Assembly: GCA_021295775.1 (NCBI GenBank)
Contig: JAGWBS010000017.1
Span: forward strand, 9,513-66,475
Length of the DNA stretch: 56,963 nt
Reading direction: 5' to 3'
Origin: Pseudomonadota bacterium
Lineage (GTDB): Bacteria > Myxococcota_A > UBA9160 > SZUA-336
Positions within the stretch are counted from its first letter, which is position 1. The number at the start of each line of letters is the position of its first letter. The position numbers and the translations under genes were made by a program. A model generated the notes under the pieces. That model was not told where the DNA came from, searched no databases, and saw only the letters and a program-made list of their open reading frames with translations. Shown piece after piece: positions 51,190 through 56,963 of the stretch.

Positions 51190-52095
51190 ATGGCTCTGGG
51201 GGCGCGGCGCTCTCAAGACGGCACGCAGGTGCTGCGCTTCGGGTTTCCCAAGGGATCCCTGCAGGAAGCCATGGCCGCGCTTTTCGAGCGCGCCGGCTAC
51301 TCGATGACGTTCCCCGAGCGCTCGCTGTACCCCGGCGTCGACGACCCGGAGTTGGAGTGCGTGCTGATCCGCGCGCAGGAGATGGCGCGCTACGTGGAGC
51401 AGGGCGTGCTCGACGCCGGCATCACCGGCCACGACTGGGTGGTCGAGAACCGCGCCAAAGTCACCGAGATCGCCGATCTGAAGTACTCCAAGCAGAGCTT
51501 CCGCCCGGTGCGCTGGGTGCTCGCGGTGCCCGAAGACTCCGCGATCCGCGGCCCGGCCGACCTGGAGGGCAAGCGCATCGCCACCGAGGCCGTCGGGCTG
51601 GTGCGGCGCTGGCTGAAGCAGCAAGGCGTCAAGGCGACGGTCGAGTTCTCCTGGGGGGCGACCGAGGTCAAGCCCCCGCTGCTGGCCGACGCCATCGTCG
51701 ACGTCACCGAGACCGGTTCCTCGCTGCGCGCCAACAAGCTGCGCATCGCCGCCACGCTGATGGAGAGCACGCCGCGCCTGATCGTGAACCGCAGCGCCTA
51801 CCGCGACCCCTGGAAGCGCCGCAAGCTAGACCGCATGGCGATGATGCTCACCGGCGCCACCGCCGCCGAGGGCAAGGTCGGGCTGATGCTGAACTGCCCC
51901 AATCAGCGCCTGAGCAAGGTGATCGAGCTGCTGCCCGCGCTGGCCTCTCCGACCGTCTCGCCGCTCGCCGACGGCAAGATGGTCGCGGTCATCACGGTCG
52001 TCGAGGAGAAGATCGCGCGCGAGCTGATCCCGGACCTGGTGGAAGCCGGCGCCAGCGGCGTGGTCGAGTTCGCGATCAACAAGATCGTGTCCTGA
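51190..52095 (+). CDS. hisG: ATP phosphoribosyltransferase, long form
   Basis: 301 residues. First step of histidine synthesis (ATP + PRPP). [13 protein letters not shown] start, [25 protein letters not shown] and the PRPP loop [15 protein letters not shown] are diagnostic. The C-terminal ~75 residues ([31 protein letters not shown]) form the ACT-like regulatory domain of HisG-L, so HisZ is not needed and histidine should feedback inhibit. GGGGGAGGAGG gives a very strong ribosome site. No other his gene is near. Confidence 0.95.
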   Translation: MALGARRSQDGTQVLRFGFPKGSLQEAMAALFERAGYSMTFPERSLYPGVDDPELECVLIRAQEMARYVEQGVLDAGITGHDWVVENRAKVTEIADLKYSKQSFRPVRWVLAVPEDSAIRGPADLEGKRIATEAVGLVRRWLKQQGVKATVEFSWGATEVKPPLLADAIVDVTETGSSLRANKLRIAATLMESTPRLIVNRSAYRDPWKRRKLDRMAMMLTGATAAEGKVGLMLNCPNQRLSKVIELLPALASPTVSPLADGKMVAVITVVEEKIARELIPDLVEAGASGVVEFAINKIVS

Positions 52096-52117
52096 AGCTT
52101 CGCCCCCGCGGGCGCCG

Positions 52118-52927
52118 CTATTGGCCATCGGCGGGCTCGGGGGTGCCGAGGGGGAAGCGGGCCGCTACGCCGCCGTCGACCAGCAGCATCTGGCCGCTGA
52201 CGTAGGCGGACATGGGAGAGGCGAAGAAGAGCACCGCCTGGGCGATGTCGTCGGGGGAGCCGGCGCGCCCCAGCGGGGTGGCGCGGCGCACGGCCTCGAG
52301 CTGTTCGTCCATGGCGCCGGAAACGGCGGCGGTCTGCACGGCGCCGGGAGAAACGGCGTTGCAGCGGATGCCGTGCGGGCCGCACTCCAGGCAGAGCGAC
52401 TTGGTCAGGTGGATCAGGCCGGCCTTGGCGGCGCCGTAGGCGGAGTGGTTGGGGGCGCCGAACACGCCGCTGATCGAGGTGATGTTGACGATCGACCCGC
52501 CCGCGCCCCGCTCGATCATCGCCGGGATGACGGCCCGGCACATCAGGAAGACGTAGCGAAGATTGATCTCGACGATCCGGTCCCAGTCGTCCACCTGCCA
52601 GCGCACCAGCGGACGCCACGGCGCGTGCGCGTGCATTCCGCCCGCCACGTTGACCAGCGCGTCGACCTGCCCGAAGGCGCCGAGGGTGGCGTCGAGGATC
52701 GCGGGCGCCGCGGACGCGTCGCGCAGGTCGGCCGTGACCGGCAGCGCGGCCCCGCCGGCCGCCTCGATCTGCGCGCAGACGTCGGTGGCCCGGTCCGGCT
52801 CGATGTCGACCACGGCGACCGACGCCCCGGCGCCGGCCAGCAAGCGCGAGATGCGGGCGCCGATGCCCGCGCCGCCTCCGCCGGCGACGATCGCCGTCTT
52901 TCCCGCCAGCAATCCCTGCGCAGACAT
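52118..52927 (-). CDS. Short-chain dehydrogenase/reductase
   Basis: 269 residues. Glycine loop VAGGGGAGIG, DIEPDRA (acidic residue suggests NAD), NVAGG, S151/S153, YGAAKAG (Y164, K168) and AVSPGAVQT. Classical SDR for 3-oxoacyl or alcohol substrates; the substrate cannot be assigned. The ATG at 52927 has GGAGG and also a TAGGCT box 8 nt upstream. Convergent with hisG, divergent from the MFS gene. Confidence 0.88.
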   Translation of the reverse strand: MSAQGLLAGKTAIVAGGGGAGIGARISRLLAGAGASVAVVDIEPDRATDVCAQIEAAGGAALPVTADLRDASAAPAILDATLGAFGQVDALVNVAGGMHAHAPWRPLVRWQVDDWDRIVEINLRYVFLMCRAVIPAMIERGAGGSIVNITSISGVFGAPNHSAYGAAKAGLIHLTKSLCLECGPHGIRCNAVSPGAVQTAAVSGAMDEQLEAVRRATPLGRAGSPDDIAQAVLFFASPMSAYVSGQMLLVDGGVAARFPLGTPEPADGQ

Positions 52928-52935
52928 GCGCCTCC

Positions 52936-52941
52936 AGCCTA
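52936..52941 (-). promoter_or_regulatory. -10-like box TAGGCT for the SDR gene
   Basis: TAGGCT ends 8 nt before the ATG at 52927; the gap includes GGAGG, so a very short leader or leaderless transcript is possible. Confidence 0.35.
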
Positions 52942-53037
52942 CCACCGCCCCGGCCGCGCGCGGGCGACCGCCCGGGCAGGCGGCCGCGGACGGCCCGCCC
53001 CGACACCGGATCGAGCTTGGGCGCGGCCCGCCTGCGG

Positions 53038-53043
53038 TAGACT
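53038..53043 (+). promoter_or_regulatory. -10 box TAGACT, leaderless, for the MFS transporter
   Basis: TAGACT ends 7 nt before the GTG at 53051. Confidence 0.5.
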
Positions 53044-53050
53044 CGCGCGC

Positions 53051-54325
53051 GTGGCGGATCCGGAGACGGCCGGGCGTTTTTTCGGGCGGCGAATCATCGC
53101 GGCGGCGTTTCTGATCCAGGCGGTGGCGCTGGCTTGCACCTTCAGCGCCTACGGACTCTTCCTGGAGCCGATCGAGGCCGAGTTCGGCGCCACGCGGGCG
53201 CAGACGCTGCTCGGGCTCTCGATCCTGAATCTGGTGGTGACGGCTCTCGGCCCGCTGATCGGCTGGGCCATCGACCGCGGCCCGCTACGGCCGCTGATGA
53301 TTGCCGGCGCGCTGCTGCTGGCGGGCGGCTTCGCGCTGCTCGCGCGGGCGACCGAGCTCTGGCAGCTCACGCTGGCGCTGGGCCTGTGCGTGGGCAGCGG
53401 CGTGGCCCTGGTGGGACCGCTGCCGTCCACGACCCTGATCGCCAACTGGTTCGTCCGGCGTCGCGGCACCGCGCTGGGGGTCGCCGCCACGGGCGTGACG
53501 GCTGCGGGCGTGTTCATGCCGCCGCTGACCGCGGGAATGATCGAGAGTCTGGGCTGGCGCGGCACGCTGCAGATCTACGGCGCGCTGTGCGCCGGGCTGC
53601 TGATCCCGGTGATCTGGGCGCTGGTGATCAAACGCCCGGAGGACGTCGGGCAGCACCCCGACGGAGACGCGCGGTCGGCTGCGATTCCCGGCGAGGCGGC
53701 CGCCCCGGGAGGCTCGCTGCGCGAGTTCCTGGGCCAGCCGAACTTCTGGCTGCTCGGGCTGGTCTTCGGGCTCGCCTTCAGCGGTACGGCGACGTTCATC
53801 AGCAACGCCGTGCCGCTGGCGCGCAGCCTGGGCGCCGACACGCAGAGCGCCTCCTACGTCCTGTCCTGCGTGGCGTTCTGCTCCCTGCTGGGCAAGCTGC
53901 TTTTCGGCACGCTGGTCGACCGGATCGAACGGCGCGCCGCGATGTGGCTGTCACTGGGGCTGCAGATCTGTGCCTGGGGGGTCTTCCTGAGCGAGCCCGG
54001 CTACGCCCTGCTGCTGGCCGCCTCGGCCCTCTGGGGCCTGACCATGGGCGGGCTCTGGCCCATGCACGGGGCGCTGCTGGGGGCGGTGTTCGGGCGCGCC
54101 ACGTTCGGGCGGGCGATGGGTCTGGGGGGCTTCGTGATGCTGCCGCTCAGCGGCGGGATCCCGCCGCTGGCGGGGCACGTCTACGACCTGACCGGCAGCT
54201 ACACCACCATGCTGGCGCCTTTCATCGGCGTCTACGCACTGTCGGCCGCGCTGCTGGCCTTCGTGCGCCTGCCCGGCCACGGCCCGGGCGCCCGGGCGGC
54301 GACGGCCGAGCCCAGCGCGGCCTGA
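53051..54325 (+). CDS. Major facilitator superfamily transporter (monocarboxylate/OFA-like)
   Basis: 424 residues with twelve predicted membrane helices. The SAYGLFLEPIEAEFGATRAQ start, the loop 2-3 motif GWAIDRGPLRPL and ANWFVRRRGTALGVAATG resemble monocarboxylate/oxalate-type MFS carriers. Substrate is likely an organic acid but is unknown. The GTG start is supported by the TAGACT box. It converges on the crotonase gene. Confidence 0.88.
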   Translation: MADPETAGRFFGRRIIAAAFLIQAVALACTFSAYGLFLEPIEAEFGATRAQTLLGLSILNLVVTALGPLIGWAIDRGPLRPLMIAGALLLAGGFALLARATELWQLTLALGLCVGSGVALVGPLPSTTLIANWFVRRRGTALGVAATGVTAAGVFMPPLTAGMIESLGWRGTLQIYGALCAGLLIPVIWALVIKRPEDVGQHPDGDARSAAIPGEAAAPGGSLREFLGQPNFWLLGLVFGLAFSGTATFISNAVPLARSLGADTQSASYVLSCVAFCSLLGKLLFGTLVDRIERRAAMWLSLGLQICAWGVFLSEPGYALLLAASALWGLTMGGLWPMHGALLGAVFGRATFGRAMGLGGFVMLPLSGGIPPLAGHVYDLTGSYTTMLAPFIGVYALSAALLAFVRLPGHGPGARAATAEPSAA

Positions 54326-54373
54326 CGGCGAGGGCGCTTGGGCCTTATGGGCGCCGGAGCGCTCGGCGGCCCG

Positions 54374-55168
54374 TCAGCTCTTGCCGAAAACCGGGTCGCG
54401 CTTCTGCTGGAAAGCCTGGACGGCCTCGGCGTGGTCCGGATGGGTGATCGAGACCTCTTCCATCGACAGCGAGAGCGGCATGATCAGGTTGGAGGCGAAC
54501 TTGAGCCACTTGTTGATGGGCACCTTGGAGGCCATGATCGCGTACTGGGGCCCGGCGGCGAGCCTGCGCGCCAGCTCCAGCGCCCGGTCCAGCAGCTCTT
54601 CGTCTTCGACCACGAAGCCCACCAGGCCCATGCGCTCCGCCTCTTCGGCGCCGAAGCGCTCGCCCGTCATCATGTAGTACTTGGCGCGGGCGGCGCCGAT
54701 CAGCATGGTCCACATCAGCTGCCCGCCGTCGCCGGCGCTCATGCCCATGCGCACGTGCGTGTCGCCGAAGACGGCGCTGCGGCCCGCGATCACCACGTCG
54801 CTGAGCAGCGCGACGGTGGCGCCGAGTCCGAGCGCGTAGCCGTTGACGGCGCTGATCACGGGCTTCTCGCAGTCGAGCATGTTGTCGACGATCATGCGCG
54901 ACAGCCGCATGCCGTTGAGGTACTCGGGGTTCTTGAAGCCCGGCTCGGGGCTGAAGTCGCCGCCGGCGCAGAAGGCGCGCCCCGCGCCCGTGAGCAGCAG
55001 CACCTTGGAGTCCGGGTCGGAGTCGAAATCCTGCGGCAGCCGGCTGTACTCGACCATCATCGAGCCGCCCATGGCGTTGAGCCGGTCGGGCCGGTTCAGC
55101 GTGGCCAGGACCACGCCGTCGTCGTGCTTTTCGATCTGGATCGCCTGATAGTCGCCGGGCTCGAGCAT
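54374..55168 (-). CDS. Enoyl-CoA hydratase/isomerase (crotonase) family protein
   Basis: 264 residues. The oxyanion-hole segments GRAFCAGGD and NGYALGLGATVAL and the trimer-helix TGERFGAEEAERMGLV show the crotonase fold. Where hydratases have two catalytic glutamates (around FGDTHVRMGMSAGDGG) neither is present, so isomerase, hydrolase or other chemistry is more likely. The ATG at 55168 has GGGAGAA ten bases upstream and a TAAGAT box at 55203-55208 overlapping the previous stop. It lies downstream of the MFS and luciferase-like genes on the same strand. Confidence 0.87.
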   Translation of the reverse strand: MLEPGDYQAIQIEKHDDGVVLATLNRPDRLNAMGGSMMVEYSRLPQDFDSDPDSKVLLLTGAGRAFCAGGDFSPEPGFKNPEYLNGMRLSRMIVDNMLDCEKPVISAVNGYALGLGATVALLSDVVIAGRSAVFGDTHVRMGMSAGDGGQLMWTMLIGAARAKYYMMTGERFGAEEAERMGLVGFVVEDEELLDRALELARRLAAGPQYAIMASKVPINKWLKFASNLIMPLSLSMEEVSITHPDHAEAVQAFQQKRDPVFGKS

Positions 55169-55202
55169 GGCCGAAGCGTTCTCCCGTGTCGGTGCAGCGC
55201 GG

Positions 55203-55208
55203 ATCTTA
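55203..55208 (-). promoter_or_regulatory. -10 box TAAGAT for the crotonase
   Basis: TAAGAT overlaps the TAA stop of the upstream MFS gene and is 34 nt before the ATG; a GGGAGAA ribosome site lies between, so this would be a leadered transcript. Confidence 0.35.
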
Positions 55209-56512
55209 CGCGAATCCGCTCCCACGGGGATGGGCGGCCTCTGCCCGCGCCGCCGCCAGTTCCGCGCGTACGCTTGACGCGCCCAGCAGGGAGTGGACCG
55301 CGCCCCAGACCTTGGAGAGACCGACGATCAGCAGCGCGTAGCCCAGGGCGTGGGCGCCGTAGGCGGGCTGGAGCGCGTCGCTGAGGATGCCGACCAGCAA
55401 CGGGCCGAAGCCCATGCCGATGAAGTTCAGCACGAAGAGCAGCACCGCCGACGCCATCGTCCGCAGGCGCAGGCCGACCAGGCCCTGGGTGACCGCGTAG
55501 GTCGGCCCGCCCCAGAAGCCGCCGAAGAGCGCCGCCGGGACGTAGCTCGCCAGCGCCCAATACGGATTGTCCAAGGTCAAAAACAGGATCAGGAAGGGCG
55601 CCGTGGCGAAGCCGCCGATCGCCGGGACCCACATCTGCCAGCGCGCGTCGCGTCGCGCGCCCCAGTCGCCGAGCAGGCCGCCGGCGGCGCCCGCGATTCC
55701 CGCGATCGGCCCCAGCGTCATCCCCACCTGGGTCGCGCTGAGCCCGTGGACGCGGATCAGGAAGGTCGCGGCCCAGGCCAGGAAGCCGTACGACGCGAAG
55801 TTGTACAGCGCCGTGGCCAGACAGATGTGGCGGTAGGTCCGCAGGCCGGCCAGGCGGCGCAGGGCCTCGCCCAACGGCGGCTGCCCTCCCTCGTCGGGGC
55901 GGCCCTCGCTCAGCCCGCGCGGCGGTTCCCGCAGCCCCAGGCGCACCACCAGCGCCATCCCCACGCCCGGCAGGCCGACGGCGAAGAAGGTCGCGCGCCA
56001 GCCGTAGGTGTCGCTCAGCCAGCCGCCCGCGAACAGCCCCAGCAGAATCCCCAGGCTCGCGCCCATGTTGTAGACCGACAGCGCGGTGGCGCGGCGCTGG
56101 GGCGGGAAGTAGTCCGAGATCAGCGAGTGGGCCGGGGCGTGCCCGCGGCCTCTCCCACCCCGACCGCCACGCGCGCGGCCGCGAGCTGGACGAACGAGCG
56201 CGCCAGGCCGCAGGCGGCGGTGGCGCTGCTCCACAGCACCAGACCGATCGAGATCACGTTGACGCGCGAGCCGCGGTCGGCCCAGCGCGCGATCGGGATG
56301 CCCGCGGTGCTGTAGAAGAGCGCGAAGGCGAAGCCGGTCAGGAAGCCCAGCGCCTTGTCCGAGACGCCGAGTTCCCGCTTGATGGGTTCGAGCAGGATCG
56401 CCAGGATCTGGCGGTCCAGCAGGTTGACCGCGTACACGCAGAACAGCACTCCCAGCGCCCAGCGCGCGTAGGCGGGCGAGGCGCCGCGGCCGGTCGCGTC
56501 CGGGCTACTCAA
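55206..56512 (-). pseudogene. Spinster-like MFS transporter with a -1 frameshift (or sequencing error)
   Basis: The N-terminal half (to about 56138) is in one frame and the C-terminal half (56134 down to the stop at 55206) in another. The break lies in the G4 run at 56134-56137 (C4 on the coding strand). One more C would join VGVGEAAGTP to PAHSLISDYF, restoring the family motif GVGEAGGTPPAHSLISDYFP, and give about 435 residues. Other features are LDRQILAILLEPIKRELG, the ARWADRGSR motif A and twelve membrane helices. Start probably TTG at 56512, overlapping the upstream gene by 8 nt. The rest is intact, so an assembly error is at least as likely as decay. Confidence 0.85.
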
Positions 56513-56963
56513 GCCGGGGCACCAGTTCGCCCTGGAAGCGCTCGAGCTGCTCCAGATAGTGGTCCAGCGACTCGGAGCGGAAGCGGACATGGATGCAGGT
56601 CGCTCCGGCCTCGCGCGTGCGGCGTACCAGGTCCAGCATCGCCTCGGTCTGGCCCGGCCGGGTGAGGTCGAGCGTCTCGGGCAGTCCGAGCGCGACGTCC
56701 AGCGGCGCCTCGCGCTCGCGCCACTCAGGCCAGTCGCGGGCGCGGGCGAGCAGCGCGCCGATCTCCGCCAGCGTCAGGCCGAACGGATCCCAGCCGTCGC
56801 CGGCCGCCAGCGCTCGCCGCAGCGAGCGGGGCGAGCGGCCGCCGAGCCAGATCGGCAGCCGGCGCCGCGGCGAGCAGGGGTCGATGATGAAGTCGTCGAA
56901 CGCGAAGTGCGGACCGGCGTAGCGCGGCAGGCGCTCGCCCCAGGCGCTGCGCAGGGCGGCGAT
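56505..56963 (-). CDS. Luciferase-like (LLM) flavin-dependent oxidoreductase, partial
   Basis: C-terminal 152 residues; the start is beyond the window's right edge. Visible parts FDDFIIDPCSPRRRLPIWLGGRSPRSLRRALAAGDGWDPFGL (only key residues listed: IWLGGRSPRSLRRA and GDGWDPFGL) are the hallmark of the LLM class of F420- or FMN-dependent oxidoreductases. It ends GELVPRLE with a TAG at 56505. First gene of a set that runs into the MFS and crotonase genes. The cofactor (F420 versus FMN) cannot be told. Confidence 0.85.
   Translation of the reverse strand: MAALRSAWGERLPRYAGPHFAFDDFIIDPCSPRRRLPIWLGGRSPRSLRRALAAGDGWDPFGLTLAEIGALLARARDWPEWREREAPLDVALGLPETLDLTRPGQTEAMLDLVRRTREAGATCIHVRFRSESLDHYLEQLERFQGELVPRLE

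Noticed and set aside
1-56963. CRISPR array, insertion sequences, prophage or toxin-antitoxin genes
   Set aside because: No regularly spaced repeats, transposase motifs, terminal inverted repeats or toxin motifs were found on reading both strands.

Overview
The window is a gene-dense, very GC-rich (roughly 70 %) piece of a Gram-negative chromosome. Outer-membrane biology is present (a TonB-dependent receptor, MlaA and MlaC, several lipoproteins), next to RecB/RecD, XseA/XseB, a long-form HisG, a PlsB-type acyltransferase and a ferrochelatase with a four-cysteine insert of the kind linked to [2Fe-2S] forms. P450, acyl-CoA dehydrogenase, short-chain dehydrogenase, aminoglycoside-phosphotransferase-like and luciferase-like genes suggest a lipid- and amine-degrading heterotroph. 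An uncultured Myxococcota- or Binatota-like ('deltaproteobacterial') lineage would fit, but the phylum cannot be fixed by reading alone. I saw no rRNA, tRNA, CRISPR array, insertion sequence or prophage.

Layout. 1-4.8 kb: recB (cut at the left edge) and recD. 4.9-7.2 kb (minus): a P450 translationally coupled to a small-molecule kinase. 7.2-9.7 kb: a divergent pair, an M48 metalloprotease and a periplasmic PPIase-like protein. 9.7-14.5 kb: a TetR regulator divergent from a six-gene aralkylamine-dehydrogenase-type operon (heavy chain, MauE-like, MauD-like, TTQ light chain, two monohaem cytochromes c). 14.5-19.6 kb: a remnant of an outer-membrane receptor, then isovaleryl-CoA dehydrogenase and both methylcrotonyl-CoA carboxylase subunits. 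19.8-25.8 kb: a lipoprotein, a lipase, a tyrosine phosphatase plus aminotransferase, an unusual ferritin-like/ATP-grasp fusion and a DUF420-like membrane protein. 25.9-28.9 kb: the TonB receptor. 28.9-45.2 kb: housekeeping (methyltransferase, Dus, Rad3/DinG-like helicase, XseAB, MlaAC, CobW GTPase, SKI2-like helicase, small basic protein, Nth, HemH, SpoU methyltransferase, ferredoxin reductase, thioesterase, ArfB-like hydrolase). 45.2-57 kb: ChaC-like, Ffh, a stand-alone biotin domain, two SDRs, a PlsB-like acyltransferase, HisG, two MFS transporters (one frameshifted), a crotonase and a partial luciferase-like oxidoreductase.

Two things stand out. First, at least eleven genes have a TAnnnT -10-like box 6-7 nt before the start codon and no Shine-Dalgarno sequence. 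This implies widespread leaderless transcription, often from very short divergent intergenic spaces. Second, the TTQ amine dehydrogenase operon lies just upstream of, and in the same direction as, the isovaleryl-CoA/methylcrotonyl-CoA genes. That suggests a route from leucine-derived isoamylamine to isovaleryl-CoA; this is inference, because the aldehyde-oxidising and CoA-ligating steps are not in the window.
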